64,000 nucleotides of DNA, taken from contig NZ_JACHDN010000001.1 in NCBI RefSeq assembly GCF_014201095.1, forward strand, positions 3,286,001 to 3,350,000, given 5' to 3'. The notes beneath the pieces are model-generated. The model was not told the origin of the DNA and ran no database searches. It worked only from the letters and a program-made list of their open reading frames with translations. The number at the start of each line of letters is the position of its first letter. Within the stretch, counting starts at the first letter, position 1. A program made the position numbers and the translations under genes. This stretch comes from Cellulomonas hominis. Lineage in GTDB: Bacteria > Actinomycetota > Actinomycetes > Actinomycetales > Cellulomonadaceae. Positions 53,043 to 61,292 of the stretch are shown here, one piece after another.

Positions 53043-54635
53043 ATGAGCACGACGACCACGCCCCCCGTCCTCGCCGCCCCCGACGCCCTCGGCACCGCGG
53101 CGGGCGCGGCCCCGCGCACCTACCTGGTGAAGACGCTCGGCTGCCAGATGAACGTGCACGACTCCGAGCACATGGCGGGCATGCTCGAGCAGGCCGGGTA
53201 CGTGGCGGCGACGCCCGAGGCCGCGGCGGCCGAGGAGGCCGACGTCATCGTCATCAACACCTGCGCGGTCCGGGAGAATGCGGCCGACCGGCTGTACGGC
53301 AACCTCGGCCGGCTCGCGGGCGCCAAGCGCGCGCGTCCGGGCATGCAGATCGCCGTCGGCGGCTGCCTCGCGCAGAAGGACCGGTCCGGCATCGTCGAGC
53401 GGGCGCCCTGGGTGGACGTCGTGTTCGGCACGCACAACCTCGACGTGTTGCCGGTGCTGCTGGAGCGCGCGCGGCACAACCAGGCCGCCGAGGTCGAGAT
53501 CGAGGAGTCGCTGAAGGTCTTCCCCTCGACGCTGCCGACCCGCCGCGAGTCGGTCTACGCGGGCTGGGTCTCGATCAGCGTCGGCTGCAACAACACCTGC
53601 ACCTTCTGCATCGTGCCGCACCTGCGCGGCAAGGAGCGGGACCGCCGGCCGGGCGACGTGCTGGCCGAGGTGGCCGCCCTCGTCGACCAGGGCGCCATCG
53701 AGGTCACGCTGCTCGGCCAGAACGTCAACTCGTACGGCGTCGAGTTCGGGGACCGCGGCGCGTTCGCGAAGCTGCTGCGCGCCGCCGGCGCCACGCCCGG
53801 CCTGGAGCGCCTGCGGTTCACCTCCCCGCACCCGGCCGCGTTCACCGACGACGTCATCGCCGCGATGGCCGAGACGCCGGCGGTGATGCCCAGCCTGCAC
53901 ATGCCGCTGCAGTCCGGCTCGGACCGCATCCTGCGCGCGATGCGCCGGTCGTACCGCTCCGAGAAGTTCCTGGGCATCCTCGACCGGGTGCGCGCGCGGA
54001 TGCCGCACGCGGCGATCACCACCGACATCATCGTCGGGTTCCCCGGGGAGACCGAGGAGGACTTCGCCGAGACGCTCCGGGTGGTCGAGGCCTCGCGGTT
54101 CTCGTCGGCGTTCACGTTCCAGTACTCGCCGCGCCCCGGGACGCCCGCCGCCGACCTGCCGGACCAGCTGCCGAAGGCGGTCGTGCAGGAGCGGTACGAG
54201 CGCCTGGTGGCGCTGCAGGACCGGATCGCGCTGGAGGAGATGCGCACCCAGGTCGGCCGCACGGTCGAGGTGCTGCTCGCCGAGGGCGAGGGGCGCAAGG
54301 ACGGTGCGACGCACCGCCTGTCCGGCCGCGCCGCCGACAACCGGCTCGTGCACCTCGCGCTGCCCGCGGGGCTCGCCGCGGCCGACGCGCCGCGCCCGGG
54401 CGACCTCGTCACCGTCGACGTCACGCACGCCGCGCCGCACCACCTGGTCGCGGACTCCGCGGTGCAGGGCGGGTCGTTCGCCGTCCGCCGGACCCGCGCG
54501 GGCGACGCGTGGGAGCGCCGGCAGTCGGGCCAGGACGACCACGCGCACGGCGGGTCGGGCGACGCGTGCGGCACGGGCGGCGGCGCCGGGGCGGGCGCGC
54601 CCGTGCTGCTGGGCCTGCCGACGATCGGGCGCTGA
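53043..54635 (+). CDS. miaB: tRNA-2-methylthio-N6-dimethylallyladenosine synthase
   Basis: Radical-SAM methylthiotransferase that adds the 2-methylthio group to i6A37, the product of MiaA, which is encoded 7 kb downstream. The 530-residue product has the N-terminal UPF0004 [4Fe-4S] domain with Cys in [24 protein letters not shown] and VGGCLAQK. The radical-SAM CxxxCxxC motif is GCNNTCTFC, with [12 protein letters not shown] after it. A C-terminal TRAM domain includes [23 protein letters not shown] ~60-residue Gly/His/Asp tail beyond TRAM is an extension. The start is the ATG at 53043. Confidence 0.96.
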   Translation: MSTTTTPPVLAAPDALGTAAGAAPRTYLVKTLGCQMNVHDSEHMAGMLEQAGYVAATPEAAAAEEADVIVINTCAVRENAADRLYGNLGRLAGAKRARPGMQIAVGGCLAQKDRSGIVERAPWVDVVFGTHNLDVLPVLLERARHNQAAEVEIEESLKVFPSTLPTRRESVYAGWVSISVGCNNTCTFCIVPHLRGKERDRRPGDVLAEVAALVDQGAIEVTLLGQNVNSYGVEFGDRGAFAKLLRAAGATPGLERLRFTSPHPAAFTDDVIAAMAETPAVMPSLHMPLQSGSDRILRAMRRSYRSEKFLGILDRVRARMPHAAITTDIIVGFPGETEEDFAETLRVVEASRFSSAFTFQYSPRPGTPAADLPDQLPKAVVQERYERLVALQDRIALEEMRTQVGRTVEVLLAEGEGRKDGATHRLSGRAADNRLVHLALPAGLAAADAPRPGDLVTVDVTHAAPHHLVADSAVQGGSFAVRRTRAGDAWERRQSGQDDHAHGGSGDACGTGGGAGAGAPVLLGLPTIGR

Positions 54636-54642
54636 CGCGCGC

Positions 54643-55152
54643 TCAGACCGTCGGCGGCAGCAGCGTGTCGAACGACGCGAAGCTCTGCACGCCGGTGCCC
54701 AGCCCGCAGGAGATGAGCTGGTCGAGCTGCTCGGCCGTCACCCCGTGCTCCAGGTCGGTGGACACCTCGCTGTACACGGCGATCTGGCCCTCCTCCTCGC
54801 GGAGGTAGAGCTTCGGCCAGATGCGCTCGCGGTTCCAGTCGTTCAGCGCGAGCGTCACGGCCCGGCGGCTGTCGACCGGGAGCTGGCGGTGCCAGCGCCC
54901 GCGGACCTGCAGGATCTCGTGCTGCTCGCCGAGCAGCAGGAACCAGAACCGGGAGTCGTTCCAGACGCCGGTGAGGTCGCCGTCCTCGTCCACCCGGTAG
55001 TGGTAGCCGCGCGACGACAGCGCCGACGCCACCCGGTCCCGGGTGAGGGGCGTCGGGCGGGCCTGCAGCGGGACCCGGCGCTCGGGCGTCGCCGCGGCGG
55101 ACCGGGTGGCGAGCACCCGGGACAGCCAGCCGGGGGTGCGGGGCTCGGTCAC
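54643..55152 (-). CDS. YbjN-domain protein (second of a pair)
   Basis: A 169-residue protein with one YbjN/T3SS-chaperone-like domain: LTRDRVASALSSRGYHYRVDEDGDLTGVWNDSRFWFLLLGEQHEILQVRGRWHRQLP, NDWNRERIWPKLYLREEEGQIAVYSEVSTDLEHGVTAEQLDQLISCGLGTG. The N-terminal 35 residues are basic and unstructured. It closely resembles its upstream neighbour and the gene at 55914, so these are paralogues by local duplication. The GTG start overlaps the upstream stop by 4 bp. It is convergent with miaB, with 7 bp between the stops. YbjN proteins affect stress and motility in enterobacteria; no mechanism is known here. Confidence 0.85.
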   Translation of the reverse strand: MTEPRTPGWLSRVLATRSAAATPERRVPLQARPTPLTRDRVASALSSRGYHYRVDEDGDLTGVWNDSRFWFLLLGEQHEILQVRGRWHRQLPVDSRRAVTLALNDWNRERIWPKLYLREEEGQIAVYSEVSTDLEHGVTAEQLDQLISCGLGTGVQSFASFDTLLPPTV

Positions 55153-55721
55153 GGGGCCACCGCCGCGGGGTCGGGGTACAGCTCGTCGATCGCGTCGAAG
55201 AACGTGCTCGACGTGGACAGCCCGCAGAACAGGATCTGGCTGAGCTGCGCGTCGGTCGCCCCGTGCTCGAGGTCGGTCGACACCTCCGCGACGACGTGCA
55301 CCATGCCGTTGTCCCGCACCCGCACGTACGCCTTCGGCCAGATGCGCTCGGCGTTCCACTCCGCGCAGGCGTCGAGCACCTCCTCGAGGCGCTCGATCGC
55401 GATCTCCCGGTTCCACTGCCCGCGGACCTGGAGGATCTCCTTGTCGTCGCCGAACAGGAAGAAGTAGAACAGCCGGCCGCGCCACAGGCCGCCGAGGTCG
55501 CCGTCGTCGTCGGTGAAGTAGTGGAAGTCGTTGCGCTCGAACCAGCGCACGATCCGGTCGGCCGACAGGGGGGTGGGGCGGCCGTCGTCGACGGTCACCG
55601 CGCCGTCGCTGCCGCCGCGCAGGCCCGCGCGACCGGGGTTCGCGGGCACCGGTCCGGTCTCGTGGCCGCGCGCGGGGCGGTCGGCTCCGCGGCGTGGGCG
55701 ACGGTTCCGGAACAGACCCAT
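55149..55721 (-). CDS. YbjN-domain protein (first of a pair)
   Basis: A 190-residue paralogue of the previous entry: LSADRIVRWFERNDFHYFTDDDGDLGGLWRGRLFYFFLFGDDKEILQVRGQWNREI, EWNAERIWPKAYVRVRDNGMVHVVAEVSTDLEHGATDAQLSQILFCGLSTSSTFFDAIDELYPDP. The MGLFRNRRPRRGADRP N-terminus is basic. The fold is the small alpha/beta dimer of type III secretion chaperones. The ATG at 55721 has a TAGGGT -10 hexamer 6 nt upstream. It is divergent from the third paralogue (55914), so the pairs share a 192-bp control region. Confidence 0.87.
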   Translation of the reverse strand: MGLFRNRRPRRGADRPARGHETGPVPANPGRAGLRGGSDGAVTVDDGRPTPLSADRIVRWFERNDFHYFTDDDGDLGGLWRGRLFYFFLFGDDKEILQVRGQWNREIAIERLEEVLDACAEWNAERIWPKAYVRVRDNGMVHVVAEVSTDLEHGATDAQLSQILFCGLSTSSTFFDAIDELYPDPAAVAP

Positions 55722-55727
55722 GCGCCA

Positions 55728-55733
55728 ACCCTA
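55728..55733 (-). promoter_or_regulatory. -10 hexamer of the leftward YbjN pair
   Basis: TAGGGT (minus strand) is 6 nt before the ATG at 55721, predicting a leaderless transcript. Confidence 0.5.
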
Positions 55734-55817
55734 CCCGCGGGCGCGCGCGGCGCCAGGGCGGGCGTGCGGGCGCACGGGTCGGTGCCCCGGACCGGCCACG
55801 GTGTCGGCGCGGGGGCT

Positions 55818-55823
55818 TAGGCT
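55818..55823 (+). promoter_or_regulatory. -10 hexamer of the rightward YbjN-HSP90-TPR operon
   Basis: TAGGCT, about 90 nt before the ATG at 55914, is the best -10 in the gap. It would leave a leader of roughly 80 nt with GAGGACGG as RBS. Confidence 0.4.
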
Positions 55824-55913
55824 CGACCCCGACGCGCGCCGCCACGGCGCCGTCACCTGCACGGATGCCAGCCGTGCGGGCGCCCGCCGCCCGCACCGAG
55901 GACGAGGACGGAC

Positions 55914-56402
55914 ATGGGCTTCTTCACCAAGCCGGACGCCGCGGGCGCCGCGGCCGGACCCGAGCCGCTGTCGCACGAGCGGATCACCGCCGTGCTGGAC
56001 GCGCGCGACATGAAGTACGGCGTCGACGACGACGGCGACATCGGCGGGTACTGGGACGGGCACCTCTTCTACTTCTTCCGGATCGGCGGCCAGCAGGAGT
56101 ACCTGCAGGTGCGCGGCCGGTGGAACCGGAAGGTCGGCCTCGACCAGTACGCCCGCGTGGTGGACCTCGTGAACACCTGGAACTCCGAGAAGCTGTGGCC
56201 GAAGGGCTACGTGCGCGCCGAGGACGACGTCGTGGGCGTGTACGCCGAGCACACGGTCGACTACGAGCACGGCGTGACCGACCAGCAGATCGACCTGCAC
56301 CTCGCGTGCGGCATCACGACGGCGCTCAGCCTGTTCGAGCAGCTGGACGAGGCGTACCCGGCCGAGGCCGCGCTCGCCAAGGCCGAGTACGAGAGCGAGT
56401 GA
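55914..56402 (+). CDS. YbjN-domain protein, first gene of the HSP90-TPR operon
   Basis: A 162-residue YbjN protein: LSHERITAVLDARDMKYGVDDDGDIGGYWDGHLFYFFRIGGQQEYLQVRGRWNRKVG, NTWNSEKLWPKGYVRAEDDVVGVYAEHTVDYEHGVTDQQIDLHLACGITTALSLFEQLDEAYP. It shares the VRGxWNR, LWPKxYVR and YEHGVTxxQ blocks with the two leftward paralogues. The ATG follows GAGGACGG. The HSP90-like gene starts 10 bp after its stop, so they are one operon. Confidence 0.88.
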   Translation: MGFFTKPDAAGAAAGPEPLSHERITAVLDARDMKYGVDDDGDIGGYWDGHLFYFFRIGGQQEYLQVRGRWNRKVGLDQYARVVDLVNTWNSEKLWPKGYVRAEDDVVGVYAEHTVDYEHGVTDQQIDLHLACGITTALSLFEQLDEAYPAEAALAKAEYESE

Positions 56403-56412
56403 CGCACCGCCG

Positions 56413-58338
56413 ATGACGGACCCCGCCGGCCGGGCGTTCCAGGTCGACCTGCACGGCGTGGTCGACCTGCTCGCCCGGCACCTGTACTCCGGGCCGCGCG
56501 TCTACCTGCGCGAGCTGCTGCAGAACGGCGTCGACGCCATCACCGCGCGCCGGGCGGCCGACCCCGGCTGCCCGGCGACGGTGCGGCTGCGCCCGCTCCC
56601 GGACGGCTCGCTCGCGGTCGTCGACTCCGGGATCGGGCTGACCCGCGCCGAGGCGGAGGAGCTGCTCGCGACCGTCGGGCGGTCGTCGAAGCGCGACCTG
56701 GACCTCGGGCTGGGGCGCGAGGAGTTCCTCGGGCAGTTCGGCATCGGCCTGCTGTCGGCGTTCATGGTCGCGGACGAGATCGAGCTCGTGTCCCGGTCCG
56801 CCCGCGACCCGGGCGCGCCCGCCGTGCGGTGGACCGGGCGCGCCGACGGGTCCTACGACCTCGTGGAGCTGCCGGGCGCCGACGTCGCGCCCGGCAGCAC
56901 CGTGCGGCTGCGGCCCCGGCGGGACCTGGAGCACTGGCTCGCGGGGGAGACCGTCGCGGCGCTCGCGGCGGAGTTCGGGTCGCTGCTGCCGGTGGACGTG
57001 GCGGTGGAGGTGCCGCTGGGGGTCGGGCCGGTGCCCCACGCGCCGGCATCCGACGCGCCCTGGCCCGCCGACGGCTCGCCCCGGCCCGGGCACGTCTGGC
57101 GCCGCGTCACCGCCCCCGACCTGCCGTGGGCGCGGACGCACGCCGACGAGGCCGAGCGCACCCGGGCGCTGACCCGGTACTGCGAGGAGACCTTCGGGTT
57201 CACCCCGCTCGCGCACCTCGACCTGGAGGTGCCGCTCGCCGGGGTCACGGGCGTGGCGTTCCTGCTGCCCGCCGCGGTGCCGCCCGGCGGCGGCGGGACG
57301 CACCGCGTGTCCCTCAAGCGGATGCTGCTCGGCGCGCGGGTCGAGGGGCTGCTGCCGGACTGGGCGTTCTTCGTGCGCTGCGCGATCGACGCGTCCGGCC
57401 TGCGTCCCACCGCCTCCCGCGAGCAGCTCTACACCGACGAGGTGCTGCTGGCCACGCAGGAGGCGCTCGCCGCCCAGGTGCGCGCCTGGACGCTGCGCAC
57501 CCTGGAGTCCGGCACCGCGCTGGCCCGGCAGTTCGTGGCGACGCACCACCTCGCGGTGCGCTCGCTGGCGCTGACCGACGACACGATGCTCGACCTGGCC
57601 GCGCGGATCCTGCCGTACGAGACCACCGACGGGACGCTGACCCTCGCCGAGGTGGCGGCCGAGCACGGCCGGGTCGTGTACGCGCCGACCCTCGAGGACT
57701 ACAAGCGGATCGCGCCCGTGGCCCGCGCCCAGGGCGTCGCGGTGGTGAACGCCGGGTACGTGTACGACGCCGACCTGCTGGCCCGGCTCGGCGCGCGGTC
57801 CCGGCTCGGGGTCGAGGTCCGCCCGCTCGGCGCCGGGGACATCGCCCAGGTGCTCGCGCCGGTCGCCCCCGAGCGCGAGCTGGCCACCCTCGACGCCGTG
57901 CGCGCCGCCGGGGACGTTCTGCGCCCGCTGGACTGCGAGCCGCTGCTGCGCACGTTCGAGCCCGCCGACCTGCCCGCCGTCCTCCTGCACGACCGGGACG
58001 GCGAGCACCAGCGCGACCTGCGCGCCGCGATGGCCGCCGCCGACGACGTGTGGAGCGACGTGCTCGCCGGGTTCGCCGCGCCCGCCGCCGCGCGGCAGCT
58101 CGTCCTCAACGACGCGAACCCGCTGGTGCGGGACCTGCTGGGCGCGCCGCCCGGCGAGGTCGCGGCCGCCGGCCTGCGGTCGCTGTACGTCTCGGCGCTG
58201 CTGCTCGCGGGCGAGCCGCTGCGGGCGCGGGACGCCGAGCTGATGTCCGGCTCCCTGGCGGTGCTGCTGCGCGCCGGGCTGGCCGGGGGCACCCACGACG
58301 ACGCGGCCGGGGGACCGGCCGGGGAGGAGCAGGCGTGA
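56413..58338 (+). CDS. HSP90-family (HtpG-like) ATPase, divergent form
   Basis: A 641-residue GHKL ATPase. The N-terminal nucleotide site is complete: E34 and N38 in RELLQNGVDA, D71-G75 in VVDSGIGLT, GQFGIGLLSAFMVAD (107-121) and Thr163 in GSTVRLR. The middle domain keeps the HSP90 catalytic Arg in SREQLY (R336) and VSLKRMLLGARVEGLLPDWAFFVRC. The C-terminal ~200 residues (VYAPTLEDYKRIAPVARAQGVAVVNAGYVYD onward) diverge from standard HtpG and the protein ends GEEQA. This is the actinobacterial 'HSP90 family protein' branch rather than classic htpG. It starts at the ATG at 56413, 10 bp after a YbjN gene, and a TPR gene follows after 52 bp. Confidence 0.88.
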   Translation: MTDPAGRAFQVDLHGVVDLLARHLYSGPRVYLRELLQNGVDAITARRAADPGCPATVRLRPLPDGSLAVVDSGIGLTRAEAEELLATVGRSSKRDLDLGLGREEFLGQFGIGLLSAFMVADEIELVSRSARDPGAPAVRWTGRADGSYDLVELPGADVAPGSTVRLRPRRDLEHWLAGETVAALAAEFGSLLPVDVAVEVPLGVGPVPHAPASDAPWPADGSPRPGHVWRRVTAPDLPWARTHADEAERTRALTRYCEETFGFTPLAHLDLEVPLAGVTGVAFLLPAAVPPGGGGTHRVSLKRMLLGARVEGLLPDWAFFVRCAIDASGLRPTASREQLYTDEVLLATQEALAAQVRAWTLRTLESGTALARQFVATHHLAVRSLALTDDTMLDLAARILPYETTDGTLTLAEVAAEHGRVVYAPTLEDYKRIAPVARAQGVAVVNAGYVYDADLLARLGARSRLGVEVRPLGAGDIAQVLAPVAPERELATLDAVRAAGDVLRPLDCEPLLRTFEPADLPAVLLHDRDGEHQRDLRAAMAAADDVWSDVLAGFAAPAAARQLVLNDANPLVRDLLGAPPGEVAAAGLRSLYVSALLLAGEPLRARDAELMSGSLAVLLRAGLAGGTHDDAAGGPAGEEQA

Positions 58339-58390
58339 TCACACCCCACGCCACCACTCGCTGCGCTCGCGCTGACGAGGGGACCCGGAG

Positions 58391-60322
58391 ATGAGCCGCA
58401 CGCTGGACGAGGCGAACCAGGAGATCACCCGGGTACGGCAGATGCCGTACGGGCTCGCGCGCACCCAGGCCGCCGAGCGGCAGGTGCGGCTCGTGGACGC
58501 CGAGGGCCCCGACGCCGCCCGGGCGTACGCGCTCGGCACGCTCGTCGAGGCGTACCAGTGGGGCGGGGAGGTCGACCGGTCGTTCGTCGCGTTCGCCCGG
58601 CTGCTGCGCTGGTGGGACGAGCACCCCGAGCAGTTCGACGACGCGGACCGGCACAGCCTGTTCTGGTCGTTCAAGTGGATGGTCAGCGGCCTCGCGGACT
58701 TCCCGACGGTGCCGGCCGAGCAGATCGACCGCACGCTCGCCGACATGGAGCGGCGGTACGCCCTGGCCGGCAACGGGATGGACGCCGTCGCCTACGAGCG
58801 GTTCGCCTGGGCCCGGCAGCGCGGCGCCGCGGACGCCGAGGCGGCCTACCAGGCGTGGGTCGCCACCCCGCGGGACGCGTACTCGCAGTGCGAGGCGTGC
58901 GACCCCGGCGACCGCGCCGCCTGGCTGCTGGCGACCGACCGCGTCGACGAGGGGATCCGGCTCATCGAGCAGACCCTCGCCCAGGACCCGTCGTGCGCCT
59001 CCGAGCCCGCCGACATGCTGTCCTACCTCGCCGAGGCCTACCTGGAGACCGGACGGCCCCGGGACGCCGCGCGCACCCACCGGCGGGCCGTCGCCGCGCT
59101 CGCGGAGGCGGAGTCCGACATGGTCGGCGCCCGCGGCCGGCGCATCCGGCTGCTGGCCCGCGGCGGGCAGGTCGACCGGGCGCTGCGCGCGATCGAGGCC
59201 GACCAGCAGTACCTCACGGGCGGGGACACGCCCTACTCCCGGCTGGCCTTCGCCCGGCTGGTCGGTGCCGCGACCCACGTGCTGCGGGACGCCCACGGGG
59301 ACCGTTCGCTGCGGCTCGCGACCGTGCCCGCCGCCACCGTCGCGGAGCTGGACGACTGGCTGCGGGCGCAGGCCGAGACGCTCGCCGCGCAGTTCGACGC
59401 CCGGAACGGGACGACCGCGGAGGCCGAGTCGGTCGCCCGGGCGTGGCGGACCCGGCCCGCGGACGAGGTGCTGGACCTGGACGTGCTGCCGCGAGGGCTG
59501 GACCGGCCTTCCGGGGCGGCGCCCGCGCCCGCGGCGCCCGCCGCCTCGCACGCCGCACCGCCCGTGACGCCGGACGCGCTGCTCGCCGAGGCCGAGCGGC
59601 TCGCGGCCGCGGGCGACCAGGAGGCCGCCGCCGGGGCGTACCTGGACGCCGCCGTCGCCGCCGAGGGCGCCGGACTGCTGGTCGAGTCGGGCTTCGCGTA
59701 CGCCGAGGCGGCGCACTGCGCCCAGGTGCTCGGGGACGACGACGGCGCCGCCTCCGGGTACGCCGCCGCGGTCGCCCGGCTGCGGGCCGGCGCCGTCGCG
59801 CCGACGGTCGCCGCGCCGGTGGTCGTCGCGTGGGCCGCGGCCGCCGCCGTCACCGGGGACGCCGAGGTCGTGCTGGCCGAGGCGGACCGGCTGCTGGCCG
59901 CGCTCGGCGCCGCACCGGTGCCCGCCGACGACCTCGACCCGGCGCTCGCCGCACGGGAGCAGGGCGCCGTCCGCCGCGCCTCCGCCGACCTCGACGACGC
60001 CGCCGCCCGGCTGCTCGCGACCCTGGGTGGCCCCGAGCGGGACGGCGCTGGTGCCGAGCGCGCGCAGCGGGCCGCCGAGGCGTACGCCGGCCTCGGGGCG
60101 CTCGCGGACGCCGCGCACGCGTTCTGGCTGGCCGGGCGGCTGCACGACCAGCTGGGGCACGTGGACGAGGCCGTGTGGAACCTGGAGTCCGCGATGGAGG
60201 GCTTCGCCGCGGCCCGCCGGCGGGACCCGCACGGCGAGGTGGCGAACGCGCTGGTCGACGTCCTGCGCCGCTCGGGGCAGGAGGCCCGCGCCGACGACCT
60301 GGCCCGCACCCTCACGTCCTGA
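58391..60322 (+). CDS. Large TPR-type helical repeat protein of the HSP90 cluster
   Basis: A 643-residue all-helical protein without signal peptide or membrane segment. The first half holds repeats with Trp/Tyr-rich helices (YALGTLVEAYQWGGEVDRSFVAFARLLRWWDEHPEQFDD, LFWSFKWMVSGLADFPTV, ADMLSYLAEAYLETGRPRDAARTHRRAVAALAEAES). A Pro/Ala linker (residues ~375-395) precedes Ala-rich TPR-like helices, ending LAGRLHDQLGHVDEAVWNLESAMEGFAAARRRDP. A CEACDP motif is near residue 173. The start is the ATG at 58391 with CCGGAG upstream. Co-transcription with an HSP90-like ATPase makes a co-chaperone or client adaptor role plausible, but no function is known. Confidence 0.75.
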   Translation: MSRTLDEANQEITRVRQMPYGLARTQAAERQVRLVDAEGPDAARAYALGTLVEAYQWGGEVDRSFVAFARLLRWWDEHPEQFDDADRHSLFWSFKWMVSGLADFPTVPAEQIDRTLADMERRYALAGNGMDAVAYERFAWARQRGAADAEAAYQAWVATPRDAYSQCEACDPGDRAAWLLATDRVDEGIRLIEQTLAQDPSCASEPADMLSYLAEAYLETGRPRDAARTHRRAVAALAEAESDMVGARGRRIRLLARGGQVDRALRAIEADQQYLTGGDTPYSRLAFARLVGAATHVLRDAHGDRSLRLATVPAATVAELDDWLRAQAETLAAQFDARNGTTAEAESVARAWRTRPADEVLDLDVLPRGLDRPSGAAPAPAAPAASHAAPPVTPDALLAEAERLAAAGDQEAAAGAYLDAAVAAEGAGLLVESGFAYAEAAHCAQVLGDDDGAASGYAAAVARLRAGAVAPTVAAPVVVAWAAAAAVTGDAEVVLAEADRLLAALGAAPVPADDLDPALAAREQGAVRRASADLDDAAARLLATLGGPERDGAGAERAQRAAEAYAGLGALADAAHAFWLAGRLHDQLGHVDEAVWNLESAMEGFAAARRRDPHGEVANALVDVLRRSGQEARADDLARTLTS

Positions 60323-60387
60323 CCCCGTGGGGCCCTGCCCCCGCCGGGACCGGCCGCCGGTGCGCCCGCGCCCCGGTGCCCTGTGCT

Positions 60388-60483
60388 CAGCGCGTCGTCG
60401 GTTGGGCAGCGCGTCGTCGGGTGGGCAGCGGCGAGATCGGTGGTCCGCGCCGAGATCGGTCGCCGGACGGACCGATCTCGGCG
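60388..60483. repeat. Intergenic 19-bp tandem repeat plus hairpin repeat, type D
   Basis: CAGCGCGTCGTCGGTTGGG (60388-60406) is repeated with one change at 60407-60425. CGAGATCGGT follows twice with the same 19-bp offset (60432-60441, 60451-60460). The second copy forms a perfect 14-bp stem 60448-60461/60470-60483 with an 8-nt loop. It lies between the TPR gene and the extradiol-like gene and may terminate the HSP90 operon. Confidence 0.75.
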
Positions 60484-60572
60484 GGACGTGCCGATGTCGG
60501 CGAGCCTGGTGCGCCGGCGCCGGCGTCGGGGTCGGAGCCCGCGCGGGTGTCCGGGGAGCGGGCGCGGCGGGA

Positions 60573-60578
60573 TACCGT
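60573..60578 (+). promoter_or_regulatory. -10 hexamer of the extradiol-like gene / miaA / dapF operon
   Basis: TACCGT is exactly 6 nt before the GTG at 60585, predicting a leaderless operon mRNA. Confidence 0.5.
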
Positions 60579-60584
60579 CGGAGG

Positions 60585-61292
60585 GTGAGTCCGGCCGTGG
60601 TGTTCCTGCCCGACACCGCCCTGCTCGTCCCCGGGGCGGCCGGCCGGGCGGACCCCGCGGCCGCGCTGCGCGAGGCGGCCGTCGCCGCGGTCCGGGAGGC
60701 GTCCGGCGTCACCGACGGGCCCGTGCTGGTCGTCGCCCCCGCGCGCCGGGCCCGCACGATCGCCCACCCGGTCGCGACCGGGCTCGGCGCCACCGGCCTC
60801 GCCGCGCCGTCCGGGCCCGACCGCCCCGCCGCGCGCGCCGACGTCCCCGCCTCCGTCGCGCTCGTGCTGCTGCGCGCCGCCGCCGTGTCGGCCCCGGTGG
60901 ACGTGGTCGAGGTGCCGCGCGCGGCCGCCGAGGTCCCGGTGCTCCCGCCGGGTGCCGCGCTGCTCGTGGTCGTCGGGTCGCCCAGCGCCCGGCAGGGCGT
61001 CGACGCTCCGCTGGCGGAGGACCCCCGCGCCGCCGAGGTGGACGCCGCGCTGCTCGCCGGCCTGGCCGGCGGCCCGGCCGCGCTCGCGTCGGCGCTGGTC
61101 GCGCTCGGCCCGCGGGACGCCGCCGCGCTCGCGGTGTCCGGGTGGGCGCCGTGGTCCGCGGCGCTCGCCGCCCTGGGCGATGAACCGGTCCGCGTCGCCG
61201 CGCACGTCCCCGCCGTCGTCGCCGGCGCCCCGCACTGCGTGACCGCGTGGCTGCCGGCCCGACCCGAGAACCACCCCGAGGAGACCCGTTGA
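60585..61292 (+). CDS. Class III extradiol-dioxygenase-like protein preceding miaA
   Basis: A 235-residue protein in the place, between miaB and miaA, usually held in actinobacteria by a 'class III extradiol dioxygenase subunit B-like' protein. The start AVVFLPDTALLVPGAAG resembles the family's 'PHPPLLVP' strand, but the metal-binding His residues are replaced (LPDTALLVP). The remaining His (AHPVATGLG, CVTAW region) do not form a clear 2-His site, so the protein may not be an active dioxygenase. It is Ala/Val-rich with few aromatic residues. The GTG at 60585 is fixed by the -10 hexamer. The TTGA overlap couples it to miaA. Confidence 0.65.
   Translation: MSPAVVFLPDTALLVPGAAGRADPAAALREAAVAAVREASGVTDGPVLVVAPARRARTIAHPVATGLGATGLAAPSGPDRPAARADVPASVALVLLRAAAVSAPVDVVEVPRAAAEVPVLPPGAALLVVVGSPSARQGVDAPLAEDPRAAEVDAALLAGLAGGPAALASALVALGPRDAAALAVSGWAPWSAALAALGDEPVRVAAHVPAVVAGAPHCVTAWLPARPENHPEETR

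Noticed and set aside
56413..58338. C-terminal GEEQA of the HSP90-like protein as a eukaryote-like MEEVD TPR-binding tail
   Set aside because: Only the EE pair matches, and the last residues Val-Asp needed for TPR clamp binding are absent. Interesting beside a TPR gene, but not supported.
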